A stretch of DNA of 64,000 nucleotides from Candolleomyces eurysporus (Eukaryota > Basidiomycota > Agaricomycetes > Agaricales > Psathyrellaceae), in assembly GCA_027579435.1 (NCBI GenBank), contig JANBPK010000808.1, positions 124,001 to 188,000 on the forward strand, given 5' to 3'. This document shows positions 25,558-37,247 of this stretch, one piece after another (the stretch's first letter is position 1; each line of letters begins with the position of its first letter). A program made the translations under genes and the position numbers. Under the pieces are notes generated by a model, which did no database searches, was not told the DNA's origin, and saw only the letters and a program-made list of their open reading frames with translations.

Positions 25558-28500
25558 ATGAACCCAGCACCAAATCCGCATTCTATGAGCGCAAGAGATG
25601 TTCAAGTTGTAACAAACGTCTTTGAAGTCACCCGGTACGACCCTCCACCCAGATCCTCCAGACGGGCCTTTGCTCATCCCCTTGAAATGGCGTTAGTTTA
25701 CCAAAGATACCTTATTGGCTTTACGACGGTACGCTTATTGTGCAGAGTATTGTGTGCATTGATTGCTTATCGGCCGTCCCTGTATCTCGTCGTCTAGTCT
25801 GTAAGTTGATGGCGACTGCGCCGCTTCCCCTTTGACTGCTGCGCAGCGCACTAACCTTTGACTTCTTGAGCTTTCAACCCCAACATCGAGAAGAACTCCT
25901 GGCGAAAGCGGGCCGACCTTGTGAGGCACCTGCAATACAAAGTATATGGCAATGATTTTCCTGTCCCCTTCCTTTTCGACGGTGGGGCCATTGGATTTGC
26001 GCACGAGCGCCTTCAGCATGGACTTGGGGCGCTGAAGACGGTATGTTGTGCCAGGCTCCCCGTCATGTATTCTAACCGGTGTTCCAGTATCGTGTTCGCC
26101 TTCGAGATAACGTTCCTCCAGAAGCTAACGCGAGGAGTGTGTATGAAGTGACATTCAAAAGAGCAGGAGGGGGACCCATAACCCCAACGCAAGCTATCCC
26201 TTCCATTCCCTTTGAAAGCGGTGATTGAGACTGACCGAAATTTCTCCAGTGATTTGAATAGGCTTGTAGTACAGAACGAAGCGTCTGCGGACCGACTGAG
26301 CCTCATTAACTTCCTTCAGCTCGTCATCCGACAGGACAGCAACAAGTAGGTGGCCCACTCTTCGAAACTCTATTCTTGAGCTGAACGCGAACACTCACAA
26401 CGTTGCGCAGCCTCCATCCCAACAATGGAAAGGCGTATTTTGCCGCCGAAACCAAGCAAATTGCTGGCAGCTTCTTAGAGTTCAAGAGAGGGATATTTCA
26501 GTAACGTTATTTCATACTTATCCTGAGGGTGTTACCCTTACTCGTCCCCTTTGTTAGCTCTGTCCGACCTGCGATCAACAGGATGACCATCGTCGTCGAT
26601 ACCGTCGTTGCGCCGTTGTATGGTTGACTCTATCCTTGCCTTTTTCATAGCTGAATTACTTCGGTAGTTTCCACCCCGGGCCTCTTATCGATGCCGTTCT
26701 TGCGTTTTTAAGCAGGGGCGATCACCGCGCTACGAACAATATCCGGTCTCTGGAGAACGTCGGCAATAGCGACCTGGCGGCGCTCAAGAGGGTCTTCAAG
26801 GGAACCTTTATAAGGGAGAAGAAAGGTAATCCACAGAGGGAAGGAAATAGGAGAAAGATCCAGGGATTTATTCTCAAAGGCGCCCTTTATGAGTTTGAAA
26901 ACGACGAGGGGACGATGATCACTGTCGCAGTAAGTGTTATGCCATAATTATTTTCTGGTGGACTCATTGGCTCCAGGAACATTATCGACGAGTACACGCT
27001 ATGACGGTTCGCTACACAAGGATTCCTGGGGTCGTTTTGAGAGAGAAGCCCCATCTCGAAGTTGTTCCTATGGAGTTTTGCTATGTGGAGCCGAATCAGA
27101 TCTTCAAAAAAACCCTCCGCGAGTGTGATACTCGAGCGATGGTCGAGTTTTCGACACTGCCGCCTAGGGAGAAGCTGAAACGCATCAACGACGCCGTTCG
27201 TGCCTTTTGCTTGTAGCTGAAGTATTTGAGTGTTTTCATTGACGCTTCCACACAGAGGGACTATTATCAAAACTCGGAATCTATGCGTCATGCGGGCATG
27301 GAGGTCGCTCACAGAACCATTACAGCCCAAGGACGTTTATACTCACCACCACAGATTGTATTCCGCAACGGACCAATTGTACGTACGGGTTTTTCCCTGT
27401 GCTATTCACAATGCTCACGATGTGAATGCTCTAGTCCATCAATGACGGGAAATGGAATGTGCTGAACAAAACATTGTTCAGGACTGTAGGAAAGTGTGCC
27501 TGGGGTGTAATCAACCTTGAACCGATGAAAGTGCGTTCACCAAAACTGCACATCAGTGAATTGCGAAGCAACGCAAGGAATTTGGGTATGCATCGGTCTT
27601 CTGCTGGTATTTTCCATTTCTAAAAATTCTCAAGGCATTCCACTCGGAGATCCGCTCTACTCTACAAACATGAATCCTCAAGCTGGTAACGTGGTTCAGG
27701 TACTTGCTCATTTACACGTCTCCTGCGCGAATTCACGGTTTTCGTGTGTGCAGGAACTCGATAATTTCATGGCAAATGTTCAAAGACAGATGCCCGGCGA
27801 AACTGAATACAAAGCAATGCTCAAAGCACAGGGATTCTTTCTCCTAATTATCCTCCCTAAAGAAGCTGCGTCGTTGAAAGCTGCTATCAAACATTGGGGC
27901 GATGTTTTGAGAGGTAAGTGATGAACTGCTGTACGATTTCGTTTTATTTTATCTCGATTGACCTCAACGCTGCAGGTATTCCCACTCAATGTGTTCGTGA
28001 GGATAAGATATCGAAGTACGAAAATGGCAACAATCGGGGCGGCAGTTCCCAATACTGGAACAACGTGATCTTGAAGTAAGTGTTTGTAACTATCCCTTCG
28101 TTGGCGTATTCATCTCACTATGTCATACGTATAGAATCAATTCTCGCTTAGGTGGCGAAAACTCAAGAATAGCTGGCAGCGGCACAATTGACTATCTCGC
28201 AAAGAAGGGAAAGGTCACCATGTTTGTCGGTAAGGGAATAAAATAATCAGCGTGTTGGGTGAAGTGTAACCTTTTCATGCAGGATCCGATGTTAGCCACC
28301 CTGGTCCTGGAGTGCGGAAGCCTTCAGTAGCGAGCTTGGTATACAACCAAGACCAGCTAGGAATCAAGTACACGGCGATTACGCGGCTTCAAGACCCTCG
28401 CCTGGAAGTCATGGCCGATTTGGAGGACATGTTCCATGATGCCCTTCTCGACCTCATCGGGATTGCACATGGGCCTGTCACAGACATCATCTTCTACCGC

Positions 28501-29528
28501 GACGGAGTGTCAGAGGGCGAGTACGACGACATCAGAAATGCTGAGATCGGTGCTATCGAACGTAAGTCAAGCAGCCCATCGACCTTCGACGGTTCTTTTC
28601 ATTTATTGTTTCATATTAGGGGCCATCGAGAAAGTATGGTTGACCCATGAAAAAATCAAGGCTGGGAAATTCGAGAGACCAAGACTGAGCTTCATCGTTG
28701 TCGGGAAACGGTACGAATTCAACTCGCTTTAGGATGATTACTGCCAAACTCAGTTGCCCTGCAGTCACCACACACTTCTCTTCCCAGGTTCACAACAGTA
28801 AGTTACCCCTATCTGCTTGTAATGCCATCCGCGCATGGTCTGATTTTCGTCAATAGGCTTGGGGATCAGAAAGGAAACTGCAAAGCAGGCGTCGTCGTCG
28901 ACCGAGATATCAACCAGCCCTTGATTACCGACTTCTATCTCCAGTCGCATTCAGGAATCATTGGAAGTAAGTGTGGGGTGTACTTGGAGAGAGGCAAGTC
29001 GACTGACAAAACCTACAGCGTCGCGATCCAGCCATTACATCGTCTTGAAGAATGAGGTGTTCAACAACGATACCAAAGCGTGAGTGAACAGTTTTTNGTA
29101 GCCACCCGCACGCCGGAAACGGCCTCGAACTGACTTCTCGGGACAGACTTCAAGAGATTTCATTTGCATTGTGTCATGTATACGCGAAGGCGACGCGCTC
29201 TGTGTCTATCCCTGCACCGGTTTACTGTGAGTGATCCCTGCTCACTCATACATGCCTGATGATGCTAACTGAATACTCGATAGATGCTGATGTGAGTAAC
29301 AAGCAGAATTACAGTGATCAGTTGAGTGAGTGGTTGAAACTGATCATTTATTAGCTTGCGTGCGGTCGGGGAACCTTTCACTATGCTCCGTCTGTGGAAG
29401 AAAGTCTCAGGTCCCAAGACAGCGAGTCGGTTTCAAGTGGGATGAATGCCCCCTTCGACATCACCCCATGGCAAGAAGCGTTCCAGGCCAGGCACCCCCA
29501 ATTGAAGGGAAATATGTACTTCCTCTGA
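25558..29528 (+). CDS. AGO: Argonaute (QDE2-like, PAZ and PIWI domains)
   Basis: A gene of many short exons encoding an Argonaute. In order: N-terminal domain ([25 protein letters not shown]), linker 1 region ([20 protein letters not shown]), PAZ (around [20 protein letters not shown]), linker 2 ([16 protein letters not shown]), MID ([32 protein letters not shown]) and PIWI. The PIWI catalytic set is intact as [39 protein letters not shown] and [14 protein letters not shown]; the product ends NMYFL. It should bind small RNAs and cut matching transcripts. One intron (26189-26249) uses a GC donor, and an exon of only 3 nt (25798-25800) is the best way to form YDVSFNPN. GTTCGT and other weak donors occur. 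The N at 29097 is in an intron. No other RNAi gene lies nearby. Confidence 0.93.
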
Positions 29529-29953
29529 ATCAATCTGTTCTGTTAGACGGCCCTCGGCATTTATTCACTATGTTTGCTTTTAAATATGCATACTGTAGGA
29601 CAGGGGCAATAATAGGATACCAATATGTATGGAATCTACGTGCAAGTCGGCATCGGTCTTACAAACTTGAAGGGCGCAAGACATAACCACAATCATATGG
29701 TCGGGCTGGGGACCGTCCGCATTGTCCTTGGCGCTGTCTTGAGGAACGGCATGAGTCAATGCCGTTCCTATTTCTATGAATCGGTCATTTGACCACTGCG
29801 ACCCACACTAGCAGTTATTTTCAGTTGAGATACGAGGCATATGGTGGGCGAAACTCACGTATCAATCGTATGTATTGCCGGCAGCCCCGCGTGAGGGGTG
29901 GCGCTTTCAATAAAAGGTCGTCACCCATTGAGGGTGACTCCGAGGAGTCCGAT
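29529..29953. other. 3' flank of Argonaute
   Basis: Holds the Argonaute 3' UTR and the 3' flank of the minus-strand small gene. A second frame (29821-30153, minus; contains ESDSSESPSMGDDLLLKAPP) runs into this area and may be the real continuation of the gene listed at 29954-30355 if a frameshift or intron connects them. Confidence 0.4.
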
Positions 29954-30355
29954 TCATGGTACACCAGGGGCGAAGCAGGGGCGCTGATGGAGTGCGGCGG
30001 GTACAGGGTTGCTGAAGAGCCCAAGCGCTGATTGATGGTATGGGTAATGTGGGTGCGCTTCGGAGGACCGCTGCTGGCGCGCCTTGGCACCGGTGCGAAC
30101 AGTGGAGGGTCGCCGTTTAGGCTCTGGATAGTTAACGTCCATATCCGATGCATCTAGCTTTCTTTTTGGCCCAGGATGGACGTGACGGGAAGTGTACGGC
30201 GGATGGGAGAGGTCTTCCCCGATGTCGGGGAGGTCNAAACTGGAGAAAACGGGGAGAGTTGTAGGGAAGGGGAATGGGGGCAACGAGAGGAGCGTTGCAG
30301 ACGACGATGACGGACTGAGAGAGCATGGTGGGGAATGCAAAGAGAGTGGGTGCAT
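29954..30355 (-). CDS. hypothetical small Ser/Pro-rich basic protein
   Basis: A 133-codon frame on the minus strand that keeps frame across the N at 30236. The N-terminus is Ser/Pro/Leu-rich (MHPLSLHSPPCSLSPSSSSA), followed by DLPDIGEDLSHPPYTSRHVH and two basic clusters (PKRKLDASD and PEPKRRPSTVR) that could be nuclear localisation signals. I do not recognise the family. The next frame downstream has an equally plausible Ser/Pro/Asp-rich composition, so the true C-terminus may lie there. Divergent to the mL49 gene with about 170 bp between starts. Confidence 0.35.
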   Translation of the reverse strand: MHPLSLHSPPCSLSPSSSSATLLSLPPFPFPTTLPVFSSXDLPDIGEDLSHPPYTSRHVHPGPKRKLDASDMDVNYPEPKRRPSTVRTGAKARQQRSSEAHPHYPYHQSALGLFSNPVPAALHQRPCFAPGVP

Positions 30356-30524
30356 GTCTTGGACTGGCAGAGGTACCTATTTATATGACACAAGCGGGAT
30401 CAATGGATCACTGCCACCGCCAACTTGCCGCCAACTGTTCTTTTCCTCTTTTCCATTCTCAGCCCGTAAGCCGTTCTTCTCTCCGCCAGCTGGCCCAGCC
30501 CTTATCCTATACAAACAGCACACG

Positions 30525-30942
30525 ATGTTCGCCAGGTGTCTTTGGGGTGTCCGTTTCTTCTCCCAGGCCGCCCTCTCCACAGACGCGGCTGCGCAGGCCC
30601 TCAAAACGCCAGCAGGTGCCATCAAGTACCCCTTCTTTGTCCCGCGAAACAGCAACGGCAACCTGCCAGTTTACACAGACATTCGCAACGGTGGTACCCG
30701 CATCCTTGTGTCGATACGCAACGTGGATGGAAATGCCAGCGTACGTCAGACGTCTTTTGTCTGTGTTCTCTCATACACACCGGCCACAGGTTCTTGCGGA
30801 AGAGCTCGCGTCCACACTGTTCGCGCCAACATCACGGGAGGCTCAACGGATAAAAATCAAGACGAACCACAACCATGTGGTGATTTCTGGAGGACGGTGG
30901 AAGCAGGAGGTCGTCGAGTGGCTCAAGGCCAAGGGCTTTTAG
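30525..30942 (+). CDS. IMG2: mitochondrial large ribosomal subunit protein mL49 (Img2)
   Basis: Two exons with one intron that starts GTACGT after GNAS. The product starts MFARCLWGVRFFSQAALST, a basic and hydroxylated mitochondrial targeting sequence, and contains the Img2/mL49 pattern: YPFFVPRNSNGNLPVYTDIR, NGGTRILVSIRNVDGNAS, LAEELASTLF, RIKIKTNHNHVVISGGR and the final WKQEVVEWLKAKGF. This protein is part of the mitochondrial 54S ribosomal subunit and is needed for mitochondrial genome maintenance in yeast. The length of about 120 residues is normal for fungal Img2. Confidence 0.93.
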
Positions 30943-31125
30943 GACTACTAGTGCCGGTGGCGTTTTGTTTTCTTCACGCTCGTCTTCTGCGTCAGAATTG
31001 CAGCCATTTTATCTCCAACCCCAGATTAGGGTTCGTCTCGGACTTCCGCCACGGATCGAATTCTCCGGTACCCTCATCGATAGATTTCGAGAATTTTGAG
31101 TCACTCTCTTTTCTTCCATTCCATC

Positions 31126-32710
31126 ATGTCCTCGCCAGTCCCACCCGCCGTCCCCACCCCGCTCGTCCCCCNAGGGTGCGGGAAGCGCCAGTGTCGCCAC
31201 CCCTGTGCCTGCTCGCTCCTCCAGCCAGCGTGAGGGCGGCAGTCTAGGCACCTTCGGTGTCCGTAGCGCTATAAATTACTCTGCTCACTCGTACTGACTC
31301 GGACTAGGTCAAGTCAGGTTTGGCTCAAATGCTCAAGGTTTGTGTGAAGGTTGTTTGGCTTTTATCCACGAGTCTCACATCGTCTTTCGATGGCGCTTAG
31401 GGGGGAGTTATCATGGACGTTATCAACGCCGAGCAGGTTAGCATTGAAACGCCGTACCCAGTACTATTTCTGAAGTACGACTTCAGGCCCGCATTGCTGA
31501 GGAAGCAGGAGCATGCGCTGTCATGGCGCTGGAGCGTGTCCCTGCTGATATCCGCCGTGAAGGTGTGCTTTCTTGCTCAGCTTCATGACCTCTGTTTCCG
31601 ATTTCTAATGACCCGTGTCAGGTGGCGTCGCCAGAATGGTCGGTGTGCCAATTCTTGTGCTGGATCAGGATTCACAACCATCCTTTTAGAGTGACCCTCA
31701 GATGATCAAGGAGATTGTAGATGCCGTCACTATCCCGGTCATGGCCAAAGTGCGGATTGGACATTTTGTCGAGGCTCAAGTGGGTTGGATTTCCTACATC
31801 TCAGGAGATGTTCTCTAATCCCTTGGCAGATTTTGCAAGCCATTGGCGTTGATTACATTGATGAATCCGAGGTCTTAACCCCTGCGGATGATGAACATCA
31901 CATCAATAAGCACAATTTCAAGGTACCATTTGTCTGCGGCGCTCGTGACTTGGGCGAAGCCCTCCGCCGTATTTCCGAAGGCGCCGCTATGATTCGCACC
32001 AAGGGTGAAGCTGGCACGGGTAACGTCGTGGAGGCTGTTCGACACCAGCGTGCAGTCATGGCCCAGATCAGGAAGGCCAGCGTCATGAGCGAAGAGGAAT
32101 TATATGCCTACGCGAAAGATCTCCAGGCCCCCTTCCATTTGCTCAAGGAAACTGCTCGTCTTAAGCGACTTCCCGTTGTTGATTTCGCCGCAGGTGGGAT
32201 CGCCACACCCGGTATGCCATTAAAAAGTTTACATTCAGAATACGCCTCTGACATGTCGCCACAGCTGACGCCGCACTGATGATGCAGCTGGGTTGTGATG
32301 GAGGTAGGCTCTTTCCATACCTACTGTTAGGAAAATCACTCACCGCCTTTGCTAGTGTTCGTCGGATCGGGTATCTTCCACGTTCGTAGCTCTCTCTCCC
32401 CTTTCGTTTGTGACAACTAATGTTATCGTAGTCTGGTGACCCTGCCAAACGTGCCCGCGCGATTGTTCAAGCTGTGCGTTTTTTTTNCTATGACTTGATT
32501 GTTGCATGCGTCTGACGCCAACAAACCGGTACAGGTCACCCACTATAACAACCCCAAGCTCCTTGCTGAAGTCTCAGAGAACCTTGGCCCCGCCATGGTT
32601 GGGCTCACCATGTCAGTTTTTGCTAAACAAGACCATTCTTTCGCGCTTTCTGACGGTTTTGTAGCGACGAAGATCTCAAGGGCGGTCATTTGGCCGCTCG
32701 TGGTCATTGA
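31126..32710 (+). CDS. PDX1: pyridoxal 5'-phosphate synthase lyase subunit Pdx1/SNZ
   Basis: Makes pyridoxal phosphate from ribose 5-phosphate, glyceraldehyde 3-phosphate and ammonia supplied by the Pdx2/SNO glutaminase. Nine or so exons encode a (beta/alpha)8 barrel: [112 protein letters not shown] and [18 protein letters not shown]. The three key residues are present: Asp in MDVIN, Lys in AKVRIGH and Lys in RTKGEAG. The N-terminal leader ([15 protein letters not shown]) reaches the conserved part only if the C run around the N at 31172 has a length different from that written. Two introns use unusual donors (GTCCGT and GTTTGT). No Pdx2 gene is in the window. Confidence 0.94.
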
Positions 32711-32889
32711 GTGCCCCTCTATGTATAGCTTAAGTTAAAGTTTACGGGTTAGAGGCGAAATGAAAAGGATAGCATCCATAGGGGCGGTTTTGTGTGTATA
32801 TATGTTTTTGTGCGATCAATGACGTCAATTCTGAGAATTTGCATATTTGAACGACTGACCTGCACCATTGGGGTCACATACTTTTAACA

Positions 32890-33412
32890 ATGCCCCCAAC
32901 GAAGCCAGAAGAAGCGCTGAAATCTTTCATTTCTGTGAGTTCGTTTTCCATTATGTTCAACTTGGCTGCCTTTGACGGATGCGCTGAACGACATAATTAC
33001 TTTGACTTGTTTAGGTGGAGCCGCGCAGTCAGTATGCATTCGACAGCGAACGGGACAGTGCTCAGTCACAGATTTGTAGAGGTTCTGGGATGGAGGAGAA
33101 GGATTGCATTACGGTACGCCCTTACTAGCTGTGCTAACTTGTAAACGCTGACCGTTCTGGTGTCTCTTCATTGCCATTTACGCACCTGAACCAATGCCAT
33201 CTCCCATACGTCATTCCGGGGTCCGCGTTCCAGCTGCAAATGAATTCGAGACGAATGTTCGAAGCCATGCAGGTAAGTTTCAAGCCTAATATCCTCGCCT
33301 TACACACCCTGAACTGAAACGCTTTCCCCTGAAGAAACAAGGGTTTTTCTGCGCGTTGCCAATGGATCCTGAACGGACACACATGGAGTGTAAACGGCTA
33401 CCTGGACAGTGA
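32890..33412 (+). CDS. hypothetical small protein, about 85 residues
   Basis: A proposed four-exon gene. Exon 1 is MPPTKPEEALKSFIS followed by a GTGAGT donor. After a TTTAG acceptor comes VEPRSQYAFDSERDSAQSQI and GSGMEEKDCIT, then a longer intron, LQMNSRRMFEAMQ, a 62-nt intron, and KQGFFCALPMDPERTHMECK to a TGA at 33410. The phases agree, and the pieces look like protein, but I do not recognise the family. An extra exon may hide in the 126-nt second intron. The gene is convergent with the SR-like gene, whose stop is about 95 bp further on. Confidence 0.4.
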
Positions 33413-33505
33413 TATTACTCAAGGAAACGAGGCTGTAGATAGTGAAGCAACCACGAAGAGAGGACAATATACAATATAAACAAGCATTTTTCTCTAACAC
33501 CAAAT

Positions 33506-35389
33506 CTATGTCATCACATCATCAGCCTCCCCGAATTCGAGTGGCGAATCAATGCCCAAGTTCCCATTCTTCGCCTTGTCTAGCATGATCTCCGCAGTCT
33601 TCCTCCTGGCCTGGGCTGCTTGGAGGTCCACCATCGCCAGCTCTAGCTCATACGCGTGCTGGAATGCCTGGTGTGAAAGAGTCCAGTCTTCTCTTTCGAG
33701 GAGCATACGTTGTTGCCATGCAGCAGTAAGCTATCCGAAAAATGAAAGGATAGTGTCAACTTCATGAATTTAGAGAGGTAAGAATAAAGGAACGCACCCC
33801 GAGTATATCCTTGTCGGAATAGATAGTATCTCGTTTGCTGAGAGGTTCCGTGCGGTGCTGAGGGGCCATCCACCCAGGAGGTTTGGACATATAATCACCA
33901 GAATGGGCACGTTCTGGTTGCTGAGGTGGTGCAAAAGGAGGCTTGGGTGAGTGGGATGCCGAAGATGAGATTTCTGGAGCAGCAGCAGGGATTACTGGTG
34001 AAGCGGTGAGCTTCGAATAGTCCTGTCCCAACTTCTCTTCCATCTTGAATGGCGGTCGAGGTGAGTACGACGATTCTTTAGTTGGGTGAGCAAGGTGGGC
34101 GGGGCTGCTGTAACCATGGGTAGGTTTGAGGACTTGAGGCTTGAGCGAGGAGTCCGTTTTATGGGCGAACGGGGGTGCTGCAGGTTTCGGTAGGTTCTGG
34201 GGACGCTCGTCCTCGACTGGAGGTCGCGATGATTGAATGGGAGCGAACGCCGGCTTGGTATCCTCTTCATGAACCTTTATAGGAACCGCGGTCGGTGTGG
34301 GGGGTTGGGGCGAAGGACTTCTCGACTTCTTCAAGTCAGGGATTGCCGGAGGAGGCTGAGCATCCGGTAGAATTTCCATCGGCGAAGGTTCCACTTTGAT
34401 GTCTGCAACATGTCCCTCTTCTACTTCCATCTGTTCTTCTTGTTTGACTCTAGTTTCATCGACGGCCTCTGCCTTGTGTGCTTGGCTGGTGTCGGCCGAC
34501 ACTGAGGAAGCCTCCGCATTCTCCTCCTTACCATCAGATGGAGAAGTATTCTCGGGTGGAATGGGCGGAACCAATGATTGCTCGGGGGATAATAAATGTG
34601 GGTCCCTACGTGCCCGAGGACCAGTAGGTGCTCCAATGGGTGGATAACTCGCTGGGGGAGGGCGTGATCGGGGTGAGGTACCTGAACGTCGAGGGCTTGC
34701 GCTGCGCGAGCTACGCCTTGCGGGTGGCGACCTGGACCTCCGCCTTCCTGGACTAGGCGAGCGAGAGCCGTATCTGCGCTTATACGGCGGACGTCTGGGA
34801 GAGCGGGAGTCCCTTCTCTGAGGTGAGTAGGGCCGACGTCGCGATACCGGCGTTCGTGATCTCCTGTGGGGGGACAAAGGGGACCTTCTGCGCGGTGGTG
34901 GCGTCCGAGAGCGCGGTCTATGACGAGGTGGTGGTGCTAAAGAAATAGATGTCAGAGTGTATACAGTGCAGAAAGAAAACTGAAAGATAACTGACAATAC
35001 CGACTGCTACGCGAGTCGCGATGTTCAAAGGCATCTCTTCTGTCATGGTGTCTTGGATTATCGCCCCGACGATCCCTGTAATATGGTCTCCGGTCATAGT
35101 CGTTGGGTCTGCGCTCTTCTCTCCGTACTGGAGAGTATGGGCGACGAGGAATGTAAGGCCTGCTTCTGTCTCTGTCTCTGTCCCTTTCTCTGTCTCTTTC
35201 CCTGTCCCTGTCTCTGTCTCTGTCTCGATCTCTGTCCGCATCCCTGTCCCTTGAATCGAACCGAGAGCCAGGTGCTGTAGGTCGTGGGGCCGGTGGAGGT
35301 CTCCAAGGGGACTCTGGTGGTGGTGGAGATGAGACCTCTGGCTTTGGAGGTAGACTTGGAGGAGGAGGAACAGGCTGTGAGGTCGACAT
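33506..35389 (-). CDS. RS/RD-rich SR-related protein
   Basis: Three exons on the minus strand. The product starts MSTSQPVPPPPSLPP, then has a long alternating Arg-Asp/Arg-Glu tract and an Arg/Tyr/Pro-rich region. The second exon begins with a typical RS domain (RSRTPPPRRRSPLSPHRRSR, SRSPSPGRRRSRSPPARRSS). A long acidic and proline-rich part follows (VKQEEQMEVEEGHVADIKVE). The C-terminus is a short helical region (LLEREDWTLSHQAFQHAYEL, MVDLQAAQARRKTAEIMLDK) ending EADDVMT. RS and RD tracts occur in splicing-associated nuclear proteins, so a role in pre-mRNA processing is likely, but I see no RNA-recognition motif. The RD tract is encoded by a simple hexanucleotide repeat, so its length may vary among strains. 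Confidence 0.8.
35165..35250. repeat. (TCTCTG)n-type simple repeat coding the Arg-Asp tract
   Basis: An imperfect 6-bp repeat of about 14 units, interrupted by tctctt, ccctgt and cgatct variants. It lies inside the first exon of the SR-like gene and codes for alternating Arg and Asp/Glu on the minus strand. Confidence 0.85.
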
Positions 35390-35556
35390 TGTTATGAGTG
35401 AAGGAGCAAGCGCAAGTCGCGACTGACATGGAAATTGATCGCTCGGATGTATTGATGGCCTGCCAACAACTACAAAATTAGAACACTCCACATGTACACT
35501 GTAACTAAAACTAATAAATAGTAATTACTGTCTATGAAATCTAAAGCACAACAAAA

Positions 35557-37120
35557 CTAGTGGTGGTGTGGGTTCCCGTGCTTGTTAGCCTGTATATGTT
35601 GCATGTGCCTCTTCAGGGCTTTCTCATCTGCGAAAACGACCTTGTCGTTGGTATACATCTCCACCTGATGAAGTGGTTTCTTCCTATCGCCCTGGTTGAG
35701 CCAGATCCATTTGTATCCGTTGTGGTATCTCATCGCGTCACCCCAACGGACATTGAGATAGTCATTGGGATCGTTCCAGCCGGCCCAGTTCATGTAAATG
35801 TCGGTGCCATGCAGGCAATTGCTAGAGGCCAGTGGTCAATTTATTGGCGATGTATAGAGAAGAGAAGGCTCACAAGTGTAGCAGCTTAGGGAGGACAGCT
35901 TTCCCCTGCGTCGCAAAAGGCCAGTCAGAAGAGCAGCAAACACAATAGAAAGAGGAAGACCAACTTCTTGTGGTGTATGATCGAGGTGAATTTGGTGCTT
36001 GAGTTCTTCTTTCTCCGTTATTGTGTCAGCACCCAAGCCAGTGAGATAGGTGTCCATGAGACAGCTTGTCACCTCAAAGTCGAAACTCAAAGGTTCGAAG
36101 ATATTTTTGTGATAGTCGACGATTGCCCACCAATATCCTTGGTCACCTAACCGGACGTTTGTGTAACGACCTTTTCCATCTCCTCCTGGGAGACCATACA
36201 TTGCTCTGAATGCTGGCGTGGACAGGGCCTGCCCTGGATTGTCTGGCTTGATTTTGGCATAAACGCTGGAATGCATGAGTCGGTCCTTTCTGAGCTTCGC
36301 GAGATCGAGAAGCATGACGCAAGAGCATATTCGGGACGCATTGTTCCATTCCGGCGAGTCCTGGTCTGGATGGCTGGCCATGACCAAGGATGTCTGCGGA
36401 CGGAGCGTATCGAAAATATTCCAGAGAAGGGCGGGATCACTGATGAAGAAGGCATCTGTGTCGACAAAGATCGACTTTGTGACATTTGATGGCAGAATCT
36501 CATGGATGAAAAGCTTCATAAGGCCAGCTACATAGGGTCAAGACAAAGTTAACAAATCAAATCACGGCGGGAAGAACTTGGGCCGGTGACTTACGCAGGC
36601 CTGCAGAATGATCCGTTTGGATGGACCCTTCGCGCTCTACTCGGTCCAACATTCCTTGCCATGTAGGCTTGTGGAACCACACACGAACTTGGTGCAATGG
36701 GCGCTCCAGGAGGCTCAACCGACTTCGAACCACTCGTTCTGCTGCATCGTCACAGATAATGTGAATGTCTGTTGGCCGGGAACTGTACATGACGATTGAC
36801 TGAAAAGCGCCTTAGTCGTCATCACCGACAAGCATACTGGTACCCACTTTGATAAGGAGAGAACCCTCTGTCGCAGATGATTTTGACCACATGATGAGGG
36901 AAAACACGATAGGGTCGGGCGCCGGGACAGGTGTCTGTGTCCCATGGCTTAGCGGCGTCGGTGTCGGTGTCGGGGAGCTGTTGTGCTCAGGAATGACATG
37001 GGAAGGCCCAATTGAGAAGGTTTCTCGGCCCAATAGCAAGACACATATTAAGAAGACCACGAGAGCGAAATAGACAGACTTCCTGACAAGCTCACTCTTC
37101 GGAGTGTGGAAGCGAGGCAT
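35557..37120 (-). CDS. type II membrane glycosyltransferase, GT8-like
   Basis: Starts MPRFHTPKSELVRKSVY followed by a single membrane segment (FALVVFLICVLLLG) and a Ser/Thr/Pro-rich stem, as in Golgi glycosyltransferases. The catalytic part has PTDIHIICDDAAERVVRSRL, KLFIHEILPSNVTKSIFVDT with the DTDAFF (DxD) metal-binding motif, CVMLLDLAKLR, GDQGYWWAIVDYHKN and the late LLHFNCLHGTDIYMNWAG. This order matches GT8-like enzymes of the LARGE/xyloside xylosyltransferase group; donor and acceptor are unknown. The C-terminus ends in HHH. A more upstream in-frame Met lies beyond the two Ns at 37141-37142 and I did not use it. Divergent to the cyclin gene with 127 bp between starts. Confidence 0.85.
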
Positions 37121-37247
37121 TCTGCCATGCGAAGGGGGGGNNAGCGAGGAGGAGAGCGAGGAAGGCCCAGACAAGGTTGGTTAAAGTTTGGTAGCTATCT
37201 GGCAGACATTTTACCACGGTGCCCTTGTCTCTCCGCACCACTCCAAT

